A stretch of 64,000 nucleotides of DNA, from assembly GCA_031841125.1 (NCBI GenBank), contig CM063106.1, positions 68,746,101 to 68,810,100 on the forward strand, given 5' to 3'. The translations under genes were made by a program, and so were the position numbers. Position 1 is the stretch's first letter. Every line of letters begins with the position of its first letter. The stretch is from Acanthococcus lagerstroemiae (taxonomy: Eukaryota > Arthropoda > Insecta > Hemiptera > Eriococcidae). Of the stretch, positions 1 through 12,729 are shown piece after piece. The notes under the pieces were generated by a model, which saw only the letters and a program-made list of their open reading frames with translations, was not told the DNA's origin and made no database searches.

Positions 1-942
1 CGCCTTATTCTCGAACGCATATTTATGGCAAGACGGACGGACTCGGCGATTACGAGATGCGTACGTCGAAAATTCGGTATTATCGTATAATCGGTCCGGT
101 CCAGTCCGGTAGATCGAGATTGACGCGCGCATCGAAACTAGGTAAATTTCGTCCTCAGTGGTCAGGGCTACCCTGTCAGTGCGTTCGCTCTGTGCGTGTG
201 TGTGTGCGTGCGAAACCCGAACCAGTAACCAGTCTCCGCCCCGCTAACTTCTCGCCCACCCCTTTACTCGGTTCTGCTGTGGACATCCAGTTGTACGTAC
301 GCGATTTCGCCTTTGGCTTTTGCGCGAAAAACCTTTTTTTTTTTCCTACTCAAACCAGTCGTAAGGGTGACGTGAGGTTGTAGCGCCTGTAATTCGTGCA
401 CTAATTTAGCGACTCCGGTTTTCTTTTCGCTATATTTTTCGCGTATCTTCGTCGCCGGTTTCTAATTTTTATCAACGGTCAGTGGACGACGTCGTGAAAC
501 TCGTCCACCAAATTAACATTTTTTCTTAATCATTATTATTTACATAATATTTCGGACGCTCGAAAAAAATTATATCAATTTTCTCGGAAGAAGAAAGGGA
601 ACGACAACGTAATGGTTTTAGTTGCCGCGTGTAATTTATCGAAAATAGAGTGAAAAAATTCGCGATTTTAATCATTTTTCATTTTTTCTACGGCCTTTCG
701 CCGGTTTTACACGTTCGAGGACACGAAGCGTAATCCGAATTAGACGAATTTGTCGGTTGTTTTTTCCTTTTCCGATGGTCGCAGTATTAATTTGGTAAAT
801 ACTAAACAACGTGTATATTTTTCCATCGGTTTGGTGAATGCGGCCGTGCATTTGGAGTACCTACACGCATTTTACGATATCGTGTAGTGAAAGTTGACTT
901 CGGTGGACAGAGCTTAGTGTGCGGACTTACGTCGTATCGATC
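1..942 (+). promoter_or_regulatory. CpG-rich candidate promoter and 5' untranslated region
   Basis: This stretch is clearly richer in CpG than the flanking intron DNA and contains no recognisable transposon ends. It directly precedes a short ATG-initiated frame at 943 that ends in a good splice donor. In arthropod genomes such unique CpG-rich sequence before a long repeat-filled region often marks a first exon and promoter. The short frame at 57-383 has no recognisable protein features and is probably untranslated leader. No TATA box or initiator can be assigned with confidence, and the left part is cut by the window edge. Confidence 0.35.
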
Positions 943-983
943 ATGCCGTCGTTTGTTGTTCGTGTTCACGATCCGCCTCCCAA
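943..983 (+). CDS. Candidate first coding exon of the ABCG transporter
   Basis: An ATG at 943 opens 13 codons (MPSFVVRVHDPPP) plus two bases and ends at a GTACGT donor at 984. The next supported exon (35315) begins with the last base of a codon, so the phases match exactly and no upstream exon is needed to fix the frame. The evidence is phase, donor and CpG-rich context only. The peptide is too short to recognise by homology and the implied intron is about 34.3 kb. Another first exon, or an extra exon between, remains possible. Confidence 0.35.
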
Positions 984-1214
984 GTACGTACGATAAATGG
1001 ACCATTTTTTTTCTCTTCTTTCTTCGATTTCTATGTAGTCTTTAGGTTAGATCAGGATAAGACCGGGGTAGAGGTCCGTAATGGGTGTCCGACAGTTGGA
1101 CGACGAACAAGAATCTCGACATGGTTCGAGCTGTTCGAGCTTCGAGGTAATCATTTAATTGTGTGCATGCGAAAGAATCCAAAAGTTCAAAGTTGAAACT
1201 CGCGGCTATATACC

Positions 1215-1430
1215 GTACGGTTTTCAAGAGTTTTTTCTGGACATGCAGAAATTGTTAAATACCCAACTGACTCAACTCAAAATTCCCAAGTATCCGAATT
1301 TGTTTGTATTGGCTAAAAAAAAAACTGTTGACTTGTTGTATTTTCCTAACTTTTGATCCATCTACTAAAATTTCCCAACTCCGGCGGACGCTTATGGGCA
1401 AGGGTGCCCCGTGCCCCCTTTTTTTCGTCC
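1215..1430 (-). repeat. Dispersed repeat family A, copy 1
   Basis: This stretch is an inverted, diverged copy of 12730-12960. Shared words, compared after reverse complement, include TTAGTAGATGGATCAAAAGT, GCCAATACAAA and TACTTGGGAATTTTGAGTTG. A third partial copy is at 35640-35760. No coding capacity or clear terminal repeat was found, so the class is unknown. Confidence 0.75.
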
Positions 1431-1676
1431 CTGACTGTCTTCCTATGTAAATGGTGTCACATGTGTCCAAACGTGCGTGCATGCGGAATTATCAATTTCC
1501 GATTTAGATTTTGGCGACCGTGATTAGCAGTGTGAAGTGATTAACGATTTTATGAGCTGGGGCCATTTGAGATCGCGTTCTGTCTCTGTGCATATTGGAG
1601 CTTACGCATTTCCACACCGTTGTTAAAATATTCTCATGTCTCGGTCATTTGTGTACTCTGGAGTATCCTAGTCTTC

Positions 1677-2375
1677 GAAGTTTTAGGGTTTGAGTTGCGG
1701 ACTCTTTGAACTTGTGCTCAGTGGTGGATTCATAAAGAAATCCAGGAAGAAACATTTCAGTGTACGAGGAAGTCTCATTCCCGAGTCAGTCATGCATCCC
1801 TGATCTAGATCAGTATCGGTCACTGAAGTTTTAGTGTTTGAAATGCGGACTGACTGTTGGGTTTCAGTGGTGGGTTCACAAAGCAATCCCGAAAGGAATA
1901 TTTCAATGTACGAAGAATTCTCATTAGCCGGTAGCTATACATCTCCGATTTGAAGTTTTAGGGTTTGAAATGCGAACTCTTTGCTGGGCTCAGTGGTGGA
2001 TTCACGATGTAGTCCTGGAAGGGATATTACAATTTATGAGGAATTCTCATTTCCGGGTAGCTATACTCGTATACCCTGATCTAGATCAGTATAGTCACTG
2101 AAGTTTATACATCCCTGATCTAGATCAGTATCTTGGTCGCTGAAATTGTAGAGTTGAAATGCGGACTCTTTTGTTGGGCTCAGTGGTGGATTCACATTGC
2201 AGCCCTGAATGAGATATTTCAATGTATGAGGAATTCTCACTTTTCGGTGGCTATACATACCTGAATCTAGATCGGCATCTTGGTCGTTGAAGTCTTAGTA
2301 TCTGAAATGCGGATTCTTAGTTGAGTTCAGTGATCAGGAAATCTTAAAAAGGTCATTTCAGTGTGTGAGACATTA
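1677..2375. repeat. Degenerate tandem array, five irregular units of about 125-190 bp
   Basis: Units start near 1677, 1825, 1952, 2140 and 2289, each with a form of GAAGTTTTAGGGTTTGAAAT. Each continues with GCGGACTCTTT and CTCAGTGGTGGATTCAC, then a segment ending near GAGGAATTCTCA. A palindrome CTGATCTAGATCAG recurs at about 1799, 2078, 2115 and 2262. Units differ in length through internal deletions, which suggests an old minisatellite rather than a young satellite. Confidence 0.8.
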
Positions 2376-3296
2376 TTCGTTTTTAACCTCTCCCACCTCC
2401 CTCCTACTTACCAGTATTTCGATCATGTTTAGACAGGCGAAGTGTAGCCTTGTACAGTAGTCGAATTGTTTGTTTATAAATGGAGGGGGAGGGGGTCAAC
2501 AACAGAAATGCTATTAAATAGGGCTCCCCGTACGCTTCGTGATCAATTTATGTGAACAATTTCACGATGCAACCAAATTAAGGCGACATCATGTTTAACT
2601 CGACTTTTTGTTGGTTTCTATGATTTTTAACGGGTTTGATCCCAGCCTCAGATTTTCCGCAGCTGTAGTATTTTCCCGGAAATGTCTTCCAAAGTGGCCG
2701 GAAATACCTGACTTCATTTGAGCTGGCTTACAAATTTGGCGTAAATAAACGATGGTGCGTTCTTGAACGAATTTTCTGCAAAATTTACAAATTTGAACTT
2801 GGATTTAGGATGCTGATCTTTTTCTAGTGTGAAAATGGCGTGCAAACATTAAGGAGGGCACAATTTTATACTTTGAAAAATCATTGAACAAAACAGTGTT
2901 CGTTGACGATTGCGCTGAATCCAAATTTGATCTTCAAAATTTCACTGCTTGCCATTTTCAATTTTCGAAATGGTCTCGAAAGACTTAAAAACTAAAATAC
3001 AGAAAAAAATAATGATCTTGTACCTCTTAAAAGAAAACAAATGCTATATCTAATTTTTAAATTTTGACTTTCTTGTCCTTACGAAGGCCATTTTGAGGGC
3101 CGCAAATCGTCTGCAGCGAAATTTCAAATTCAAATTTGGACTCAGCGTAAAAAAATGGTCAACATATATTAAAATCTTCAATTATTTCGGAGAGTATGAA
3201 CTGAGCCCTTCGTAGCATTTGCCGGTCACTTTATAGGAAAAAAGGCCAACATGTCAATTTGAAGCCCAATTTTGTAAACAATGAAAAATATTAGTT

Positions 3297-4320
3297 CAGA
3301 AGCACGATTCTTTTCTGGTGGGGGCTAGAATTTAGAAAAAAATTCTTCGCAGAGGTGAAAGTTCCATTTGGTACTACCTACCTCATGAGCTGTAAATTTG
3401 TACGAACCTGCGATGCAACGTAACCGCATCAAGCTATCGGCATCAATTTATTTCGTTTCAAAATTGATTTTGAAAAAAATTCGAAGAATTTTTATGAGGT
3501 AGGGGGCTAGAACCCCCTGCTCCCTTCGTGGTTGCGCCCTTGGACAAAGTAATGGAAATATTTGCCCAAAATCAGTAAAAAAGATGCAACATTTTTTTCT
3601 GTCACTCCGCTCACGATTTTTAGTACCCTCTAAATTTTCCTCCCACCTTTGCTGTTTTCTAGTGGGAAACACGAAAAAATTTCTGTTGTTTAATTTATGG
3701 TAAATTCGAATTCCGGCATCAGAAATACTCCACCAAGCCCAATTTTTATTTTTAAAAGGCCTTTGTAGTGGTAGATGCCATTTCGGGTGCTTTTCAGGCT
3801 CAGTTCTTAACCGTTCACAAATTGGTAGAAAATTGGACGGTACGTGTTTCTGAAGAAATTTTTCGTGCAGATTTCGAACCTGACCTTGAAATTAGATGCA
3901 GATTTTTTCTCTCTAAATTGACCTTGGAGCCCAAAGTGAGCCCTGTTATCACTTTTAATAGCATTTGGAAAATGTAATGTTTCTGGATGCGGTATTCGTG
4001 CTGATTTCGAATCTCGCCTTAAAATACTTCTCAGTGCCTTTTTTCACCCTTAAAATAACATTTTATAGGACAGAAAATTCAAAATGGAGAATTCACGTAT
4101 CGAATGAACAAAAAAGTGTTCGGGAGTCGAATTTTCCCGCTGATTTCGAATCTGACCTTTAAATTTTGCTGAAAGCCTTTTTCTACCTTAATATTGATAT
4201 CTTAAAGGCTAAACTAGGTAGCAAATGAGATAGGTACCAAATCGAACTTTCTCTCCTGCCCGATTTTTTTTCTTTCTAAATTTTAGCCCCCACCAAAAGA
4301 AAGTTCTAATTGCGCCCCTG
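3297..4320. mobile_element. Inverted-repeat element, about 1.0 kb, with internal 136-bp repeats
   Basis: The outer 100 bp or so on each side are imperfect inverted copies. The left arm has CTGGTGGGGGCTAGAATTTA and the right arm, read in reverse, GGTGGGGGCTAAAATTTA. The ends look like CAGRRGCRCRATT, resembling hAT-type termini. Inside, a motif close to GATTTCGAATCTGACCTTAAA recurs near 3866, 4003 and 4138, a spacing of about 136 bp. No transposase frame is present and no convincing target duplication was found. Confidence 0.55.
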
Positions 4321-4695
4321 GTAAGGTCAATTTAGAATTCAGCTTGAAAATTCGTTTCCGGAACATTCTAATTTTTTCGATGTTTAAGTTCAACATTTCG
4401 ACCTTGACCTTTAAATGGGTTACTTTCCTGGTTGAGAAAGTGATTTTATTGACATTTTAACCTCAGATACGATATCAGCACAAAAGATAAGTCACAGAAC
4501 GTATTTTTCCGACGATAATCAAAAGTGAAAAATGGGCCTTACTCCGTGCTCACAGGCCGTCGAGTGAGGAACATCTTTGTATCCAAATTTAAAAGTCGCA
4601 TTCGAAATAAGCATGATAAATTGGCTCAAAACCATGTGTTTTCCGATTTTTTAACAATTTGTGTACTTTTTATATTTCTTTGATTCAGTTGTGTA

Positions 4696-4945
4696 CAGAG
4701 ACGAAACTTGAATTTCACTTTGAATCGGAGGGGGGGGGGGGAGAAGAAAAATTGGCCGACAAATATTTTTTTTTAAACTGAAAATTTGCCGATTTTTTAA
4801 CCAAAATATTATTTTTTAACTGAAAAAACAAACAAACAAACGTTCTTAAAAATGAAAAATTCAAATAAATAGTTTCAAAATTTGCCTACTGCCAAATTAT
4901 GGGGGAGGGGGCGGGGGTTCACCCCCCCCAGTAGTTTCATCCCTG
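4696..4945. mobile_element. hAT-like non-autonomous element, family B copy 1
   Basis: The ends are CAGAGACGAAACT and AGTTTCATCCCTG, an imperfect inverted repeat of the CAGGGACGAAACT type. The interior has AAATTTGCCGATTTTT and AATGAAAAATTCAAATAAA, shared with the copy at 15370-15652. A run of ten or more G lies just inside the left end. The target duplication is only partly recognisable (GTTGTGTA against GTTTTGTG). Confidence 0.6.
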
Positions 4946-7649
4946 GTTTTGTGAGAAAATAATATTTTTTTAAATTTGGAGTAGTTGAAACTGATTTGGA
5001 GTAGTTGAACCAAGTTATATCTCAATTGTAGTTCGATCAGGTCAAAAAGGTTAGACCTAATTAATTACGTGATTAGTTCCTCCTCAATAAGATGGAAAAT
5101 TTAGAGTTATTATTTCGAGGAAAATAAGATGGTATTTTCAGTTTTCTGTGTCCTCTCTCTCTCTCTCTTTCTAACCCAAATATGCCTTCGTTACAGCTCT
5201 GCAAATATGTGGTAAAACGTAATGGAGAAAAATGAAATATTATTCGAAGTAAAATAACAAAATAACTATCGAAACAGTTTTTTTTTTTAATATTTATTGT
5301 TCACTTAATCAGTAATTTTGATCGGTTCATTCGATGTTAGTCTTTTTATTAATTTATATTATTTTTGATCGATCGATCATTTTTAAATCGATTACTTGTG
5401 ATTCATCGAGGATTATTATTGACGACGGAGCTTACTTCTAATTCTTTGACGTGAATATAGACCCTTGCCCTGGGGACGTCGTGACTGGGGGGTGAGAGGG
5501 TCACTCCCCAGACAGTAGAATCAGTCGGCAAATTGGCAAATTTTGAGAGCAGTCGGTAAATTGATTGAGATCGTGCTTGACTACTGAAATAAGAAATGAC
5601 CCAAACAAAAATATACTGTACAACTAGTAAATTGAAGAAGGTTAGAATACATTTTAAAACCCTGTAGTCGATAAATTTATAAATTTTAGTCTACAAAATT
5701 CAACATAGATACCCCCTCCCCTGAAAAACTGCTTCACGACGTCGCTACCCCTCCCCCACCTATCGCCCTTCTAGTGATTTTTCACGATCATAAATACGAA
5801 TCTTATACTCGAGTAAAAGAAGAGTATGATGAAACCTCCGACCTTAAGGCCTTTCTTGATAGACATTCCTTCTAAAATACTTTCAGCTTTCGTGGCTCCT
5901 CTCTACTAGCTCGTTCGAGAAAAATTGAGGGAATATAAATTACTGCAATGCATAATAATTGTGTATGCATATGTAAAGAAAGAAGAGAATGGGAAACTAG
6001 TGCCATTAGATTTCGTTTTCCATAAAACTTCCAAAACAGTTCATCCTTCACCCTTCAGTTCCACCCTTTGGTGAAAGTTGACAGCTGATTTTGAAGGAAA
6101 AAAAGAAAACGGATGAAATTATGGTTCATAATATCGTACTGCACTACTACATCATGCCATTCGAAATGGTTTTGAGCTTGCACCCTCTTCTACGAGCTTT
6201 TCGAATTACGTTCGGTGGACAGTATACCTCTGGGCTGACAAAGATTGGGCTGTTTACCTCGGAGGCTTGAGGACCTGAACTAGAGAATTTTCTCATCGAG
6301 ATTACTGGCTTTTAGAGACCAAAGTCCAATTTTCACCTTCAACTTCTGATAACTTTATCTTCTTCCTCACAACGTGCAGTCTGCCGAGTCTAATCAATAT
6401 CTGCAACCGACTTTGAACCTCCTCCCGGGCCGAGGTCGTACTCCCCCCCTGAACTGCCTATTCGGGCGATCTGGCTTTCTCAACGAATTTTCAATGCTGC
6501 CAAGAAGCTCGCAGCATGCAGTGAAATGAGCGTGTCTTTGTCGACGGATTTTCGATGCAGACGCTGCTCATAACAGAACTGCATCTATGCGTGTGCCAGA
6601 GTTCAGTATTATTCGTGTGTATTGTATCGAGCTAAAAGATGATAGGCGGTCTCTTTAATACACGCTTACATTAACCGGCATAGATTTGTGTATGTATATC
6701 GTTTGCATACCAGATACGCGATTTGGTTGTTATTATTTCTCGATATTTTTACGTACGCGAGTACATTAAGTGCCCTCTTACCGCAGCTCCGGTGCTAAAA
6801 GTCGAACACGATCGTAGGTCGGTGGCGACGGACAAATCAGTACGATCGAACTGGTCTCACTCTCACGGGCAATAAAATAAATGATCTTGTCTTTTCATCC
6901 AAAATCTAACCGTTGTTAGCCTTCTACCAGCAGAAAGTGCCTGAAAGGCTGGAGGAATACAGGGGGTCGTGCAAAAACATCGGATCGCTGTAAGTGAAAT
7001 GACTTCACGGGCATATTGTACGTGTTTAGCTTGACAGGCCAGCAATTTAGTTTTGAAAAATAGAGCAAGGGTGGCTCGAGAACAGAGAAAGGGAGAAAGA
7101 TGCACTCTGACGGACCAAAGAATTGGCACGACGGAGACAAAGAAATGGCAGAACGTTAACAGTTATCGTCGTGTTCCTTGAAAAAAAAAAAAAAGAAAAA
7201 AAACCCAATACTTTCCCTTCTATAATCTCGAACACACGCTGATCGTTTTAGCCTTCTCTTGTACACGCGTCGAGTACGATGCTACAATCCAGGGATCCGA
7301 GAATGCGAGTTCCAAAATACATCATTTACACCCACTAGCGGCTTATCGAAGAGCGAAGTTTGAAAGTTCACGTGAAAACCTCCGTGCTGAAATGTCTTAC
7401 CGTGGAGGTTAGCTTTACAGCAAAGAACTTCATAAAGAATTTTTTCAACCCAGGAATATCTCAGATGTCAGTCCCGCACTGTAGTGACATAGCGATTCCC
7501 CTCGGCTTTACGTTTGTTGTCGTTTTTGAGCACAGTTACTGGAAAATCCAGAAAAGAGAATACGCCCTCGGTGAAGAAAATTTATTAATGGAAAGAAAAA
7601 CAGCCGAATAAATCAATTAGCCAAAATTGATGACCAGCCGACAAGGTTC

Positions 7650-8110
7650 GATTTTCAGTAAACCGTTCCATGTACTCTGCTATGGCTGCCAAACATGGTC
7701 ACTAACTAAGAAACAGGTGTTACAGCTGGAGAAAACTCAATACGCCGTGTTAAGGAGCATTAGAACAGGCGACGGGACAGTGTCAGCTGGAGAGAACTCA
7801 AAAGTAAACCCAACTTTCATGGTATAGGTTATACATATCACCAAGAAGCTTTAGTTCAGTTCTACGAGACATAATATTGGGGGACAAATGGAACCAAATA
7901 GCATCAGCCCGGATCCCACTTCGCAAAAAGTTGAAAAGAGGTAGACCGGCAACTGGATAAGATGACGAAATTGTGCGATGTTTGGATCCCACTGGTCTAG
8001 TAATGCTGTGGATTGAATTACGTGGGAAAAGGTGGCAAATACCTATACCCGTATTTGGGCGGAGTAGACTGTAACTTACCTCAATATCATTCAGTCGAGG
8101 AGCCTCATTC
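7650..8110 (+). pseudogene. RTE-type LINE, 3' fragment of the reverse transcriptase ORF
   Basis: Translation in changing frames gives YGCQTWSLTKKQVLQLEKTQ, which matches the C-terminal region of RTE-clade reverse transcriptase proteins. Further on there is KRGRPATG and DDEIVRC, like the GRPxxRWxDE tail motif of that family. At least two frameshifts and stops break the frame, so it is a dead 5'-truncated copy. The minus-strand frame at 7798-8190 is a shadow of this fragment. Confidence 0.75.
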
Positions 8111-8419
8111 CAAATTGCACTCAGTCCGTCCATGACTTGACTTGACTTCACTTCAACGCTTATATCGCAGGCTACACTGCTGTGAAACAAGTTTTCAATG
8201 TAGTATCTTGGGATGTTAAGCTAAAGCCACTAGTGGCTTAAGCTCAATTTTAAGTCACAATTTTGGTCGTCATTCATTAACCAGTTAGATGAATTCTGCG
8301 AGTCGGCTTTCAGCCCATAAGTCAGCTATGTGCTAGGTTTTGTGGCCTAAACTTATTAATTCAGCTAATGCCAAAAGTCAAGTAAAACTAAAAATAGTTT
8401 TGTAAATAAATTGAGAAGT

Positions 8420-8668
8420 TTGCTACCTTTTAACATTTTTTACAATGAATCGCGATCAGTACTTCGAGGATCAGTATTCAGTACATCCATTCCAATTAGT
8501 CTCCGTGGGAAATTGCAAGCTTTGTCACTCGTGACTGTAGTGAACTCATCTGTAAAGATACGCCATGAGCCAAATAACAGCATTAAGCCGTATTTGAAGC
8601 CGGAAAGTTAGCTCTTCAAGCCACAGTCCAAGTCAGCCAGCTCGGCAGCTAAGCTTGAGCCAGTGACC
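8420..8668. repeat. Dispersed direct repeat C, copy 1
   Basis: The sequence is a diverged direct copy of 10236-10500. Shared words include AGGATCAGTATTCAGTACAT, CAAATAACAGCATTAA and TATTTGAAGCCGG. Its end coincides with the left target site of the hAT-like element at 8671. The family is unrecognised. Confidence 0.7.
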
Positions 8669-8670
8669 AT

Positions 8671-9191
8671 TAATGATGCCTGATCATTGATTTTCACTGA
8701 AAAAAATCGATTAAAAATCGATTTTGACGCAATCGATTATTTTGCCGAAAAATCGATTTTTTATCATTACGTGTTTGAGTGTTCTCTTATTGGTGGGGGG
8801 GGGGGGAGAATACCGAATTGCAGTTTTCAGATAGTGCCCGAATCTGGAGTAACAGTACTAGGCATGGGTCTAGCTAGTATCTCTAGGAGTACCAGAGCGT
8901 GGTGCGCTACTAGCGCTGAGGTGACTTGAGTGAGAACTAAAAATAGGTTTCGCGGAAAATCTTTCGAGTCAGCCATGTATTTCAGAAGATGTTCAAGTAG
9001 TAAAGTACCTATAAGTTGACTTATTTCGTCTTTTATTTTATATTTTCAATTTTTTCATGGTAGCACATACCAAAACAATCGATTTAAAGTCGATTAATCT
9101 ATTTTTTCCTACAACAAATCGATTTGATTTTTTGTCATGATAGACAAAATTGGATAATCGATTTTTAATTATTGATTTTTGGGCATCACTA
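8671..9191. mobile_element. hAT-like non-autonomous element, 521 bp, 8-bp target duplication
   Basis: The ends are TAATGATGCCTGATC and GGGCATCACTA (TAGTGATGCCC in reverse). They are flanked by GTGACCAT at 8663-8670 and GTGGCCAT at 9192-9199, matching at 7 of 8 bases. The interior is rich in ATCGATTTTT words in both orientations. It has no transposase frame. An 8-bp duplication with TAGNGATGCC ends is typical of hAT-type elements. Confidence 0.7.
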
Positions 9192-9843
9192 GTGGCCATT
9201 GGGATACAAACCTGTACTAGAGTGCGCTGCAAAATCACCTGTGCGGGTGTTTACGGCGGGGGGGGGGATAGGCTCAGTGATCAAAATCGATATTTCCCAT
9301 TCTTTAACACGGGGAGCAAAGATCGGTCTAGTCTTACACAGGTTCCATCTGTTTCTTTCGATAACTGTTTCAGTTCATACTCAATGTTACAGAACAATGA
9401 TTGCAATAAGCATTTGCCCTCAAATAACTCTAAATTTATCAAAATTTAAAATATTGAATCATCGTTTGTACGTTTCTTATGGGAACGAATCATTTGATCA
9501 CCCCAAGTAGAAAGATTCTGAACTCTACCGCCAGATGTCAGCTACTTTGAGTTTAAATTCCAATTGACTTAACACCTCTGGTCAGGATTATTATAGCATA
9601 GAAGATTAGCCAGACGTATAAGGCGCAAAGACGTCAATGACGTCACTGAAGTGCCAGTCACACAGGCCGCTTACGGGGTACAGTTTTTTTTTATCTTTAC
9701 TCATAATTGGTGCCCTCAACATATTTTTCTAACATTCAATTGGTTACCCAGCAAAAATTCAATTTTTCCATTACTTTCTTATGAAGTGAATTCCGGCACG
9801 GGTGAGACGGGACGAATTGTTGCGGGTTGCCTACCAGAATTAA

Positions 9844-10009
9844 AGCACTGTAAACACGAGAGCGGCAATACGCCATTTTGGTTCCAATCGCGCCCGCCGA
9901 TGCTGGATTGACTACGCGGTAGGTGGTACGCTTCGCACACTCGGACTCGGCATCCGCGGGCGCGGTTGGAACCAAAATGGCGTATTGCCGCACTTGTGTT
10001 GATAGTGCT
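9844..10009. mobile_element. Hairpin MITE, 166 bp
   Basis: Arms of roughly 55 bp form an imperfect inverted repeat whose cores are GCGGCAATACGCCATTTTGG and its complement, with AGCACT and AGTGCT at the outer ends. The loop is only about 55 bp, so single-stranded DNA or RNA from this site would fold into a long hairpin. The core CGCCATTTTGGTTC also occurs in the element at 37805-37970. Target duplication is not clear. Confidence 0.65.
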
Positions 10010-10235
10010 CTACCCAAATGAGTCAACCTTCTCTAATTATAAGAACCTTGACCCCTGGTAGTATCAATAATATTGGATTTAAATTAATTAAATCTACTTT
10101 GTTATTAAATCCTAAAGGATTTGAAGATTTACCATAATGTAAAATTATTAAATGAATATATGGAGGTATGTTCAGGCTTGCCATGTATCAATAAATTTCA
10201 AAAAGTTATTGCAACTGCATTGTGATGAAAAATTT

Positions 10236-10500
10236 GCTGTCTTTTAAAATTCTCTACCATGAACCATGACCAGTACTTCCAGGATCAGTATTCAGTACAT
10301 CCCGTTCTAATTAGTCTTACCAGATCAAAATGGTGAGAAATTGCAAGTTTGATAACTTGTAACTGAAGTCCACTCATGTGCAAAGATTAGGCCACGAGTC
10401 AAATAACAGCATTAAACCTTATTTGAAGCCGGCAAATTAACTTCCAGCCACAGGTCAAGTCAATCAGCCTGTCAGTTGAGCTTAAGCCTGGGACTGTTGA
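10236..10500. repeat. Dispersed direct repeat C, copy 2
   Basis: This is a diverged direct copy of 8420-8668. A separate short repeat, with ACGTTCAGGCTTG and TTATTGCAACTGCAT, flanks it at about 10145-10210 and 10521-10585. That suggests a larger element of which this is the interior. Confidence 0.65.
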
Positions 10501-10681
10501 CTTAATACCGCTGGTAGGATCATATGAAGGTACGTTCAGGCTTGTCATGTATGAAAAAATTTCAACAGGTTATTGCAACTGCATCGAGTTCGACGAAGTT
10601 TTTATCAATTTCCCGCATTTCTAGTTTTTTGGAGTAAGGGCAGTTTATGGAATGTAGATCCTCAATTATTACTAAAGGAAT

Positions 10682-11276
10682 ATTGTGGCAGTTTCTATAA
10701 AAAGGGGTAACTTTGTCGATTCGACGAATTTTGAGTTATGGTCAGTACGTAATAGAGGAATGAATGCCCATTCCAATGAGCTATCTGGCGAGATTTGTAG
10801 CATTTTTCGTTGCGGAGATATAAGCGGTCAAAGATGAGGGTAACAAGAATACGCGAAAACACGTTTTTGGGAGAAACGCGTTTAAAGTTGGACACACCTT
10901 TTTCTCCCACTCCTTCAAATGGCTGTAACTCACCGCGGAATCACGTTACCAGCCTCGACGAGGGTTTGTTGGAAAGGTAATTTTTCGCTCTTCTACGTGG
11001 TAACAATTCAGAAGATCTGATTTATTCGTGAGTTCCGAAAAACCTCAAAGAAGCGAATGCAGACATTCGCATTCTTTTCTCAGTCTCCTTCATAATCCTC
11101 TTTCTCTCTCATGTGCGTAAATTTTGTCTCTTCCTTATTGCGATGTTTTTCTATAGAAATTGACCAAAATCTCAAAATTGAATTTTTGATTAAAAAATTT
11201 TGTTTTTCTTTTTTCGCGTTTTCTGAGAGTTTGATCGATCGACAAAGTTACCCCTTTTTATAGAAACTGCCACAAT
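10682..11276. mobile_element. TIR element, 595 bp, with near-perfect 38-bp ends (family D, copy 1)
   Basis: The left end reads ATTGTGGCAGTTTCTATAAA, then AAGGGGTAACTTTGTCGAT; the right end (about 11239-11276) is its inverse complement. There is no transposase frame. A related, opposite-oriented copy lies at 54727-55115. Near-perfect ends suggest fairly recent activity. The superfamily is not assigned because no clean target duplication is visible. Confidence 0.75.
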
Positions 11277-11382
11277 GTAGAAATTGTCTGCTCAATGGTG
11301 TAAATAAAATGAAAACAAAACCGTTCTATGAAAAAAAGCTGTTTCTTCAAACTTTGAACTTGATTTTACGGAACGCATTAAC

Positions 11383-11906
11383 AGCCCCGTAGCCATATTG
11401 GGGGCAAGGCAAAGATACCCCAATTAAAAAAAGTCATCATTACGCTGAATGAGAAAGAGAGAAGGGATGAAGAACACGCGAGACTCGAGCAGCCACGTAC
11501 ACTCGCGGTACATTACTGAAATGAAATATAAAACCCGTGTACCCATTTCTGTTCGCTTGTTAAAAAATGTCGGCCACGGCCCCCCCCCCCCAAAAAAAAA
11601 GGTTCACAGAGCCTCACCCACACATAAACTCTGGCTACGGGGCTGCGCATGTCATTTCCAGATCTGCATTTTCTACCGACCTGATTGCTCTAGCTGGTCG
11701 ATTGGACTTACGGCCCATTTGCACAACCCGATTTTGGCTTCAGATCGGATTTAGGACCTTTTCAATTGCGTAGTTATACCAGATTGGGAGGTTCAATTTT
11801 CAAAAATTCTTAGCCATCATACTATGCGAGTAATATTTTAGTTTAATGCGTGGAAAAAGTTGTAAAAAATTTCAGGGGGTAACTCCTCTTTATAACTACG
11901 CCACTG
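11383..11906. repeat. Possible hAT-like element with CAG...GTAGCCA ends
   Basis: The left side reads CAGCCCCGTAGCCATATTGG and the right side AACTACGCCACTGGG. These are inexact inverse forms of the CAGNGGCGTAGCCA terminus seen elsewhere in this window. A run of ten C lies inside. Ends are weakly matched and no duplication is clear. Confidence 0.35.
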
Positions 11907-12729
11907 GGCCTTTTCAACGGTATTAATGACAACTGGGCAACGTGCGTAATCAAAGTGTTTTGTCTCACTTTCTAAAAGCCTTGATACCGCACCCGAATCG
12001 ATACGTAATCCGGAGTACAATGAGCATGTGATAACGCAAACCGTACACTGAATCAAAATTTCAGTCATTAAGAGCTTCCTTCCGGAAATTTAAACACAAA
12101 AGATGACTTTTTTCGGTTTTCGAGCCTGCAGAAAAAGGCATACACATAAATGAATAGCTGATAACAAAATATCTTATTGAAGTTCAAGATCCAGCTTTAA
12201 TCTTTTAACCTTTGGCCTGTGACTCTCATAAAAAGCAACTATTCCATTGAAAAGTCAAATTCCGTGTATCGTTGTACCTCGTCGAAATATTACAAGATAA
12301 CGAAGTGTACTCGGAGCCTGAAGGAACCGTGGCATTCAACATCTACAGATATGTATGATCTAACCGAGTGATTCATTTTTTGTATTTTCTAGGAAGTTGA
12401 AATTGTATGAAGAGTTGATCCGTGATACAGTCAGAAAAGTGTAATGTAGATAACATTGATCAGAAGCCGGACGTACTGTATCACATTTTGTTTGCAATCA
12501 ACGGCGACTACTTTTCCGCCCCTTCCCCGCATGGTCCGTGTATTTATATATCGATTCTACAGGTCTACTTAACATATCCATTGTGCTCGCACTTTCTTCA
12601 CGTTTTCATCTTCAGAAGCTCATTTGACATTCGCATATAATTTTCAATTACTCAACAGTCCAGAGGCTTATTTCACTGTTTACTGGCTCAAAAACTTCGG
12701 GTCCTAGTCGTCTCCAGGGATAAAAATAA

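Noticed and set aside
57..383. 108-codon frame at the left edge as a gene
   Set aside because: Arg/Ser-rich, with no motif, in CpG-rich leader-like DNA, where long open frames arise by chance.
7798..8190. 130-codon minus-strand gene
   Set aside because: It lies opposite the RTE LINE 3' fragment and shows no family motif, so it is a shadow frame.
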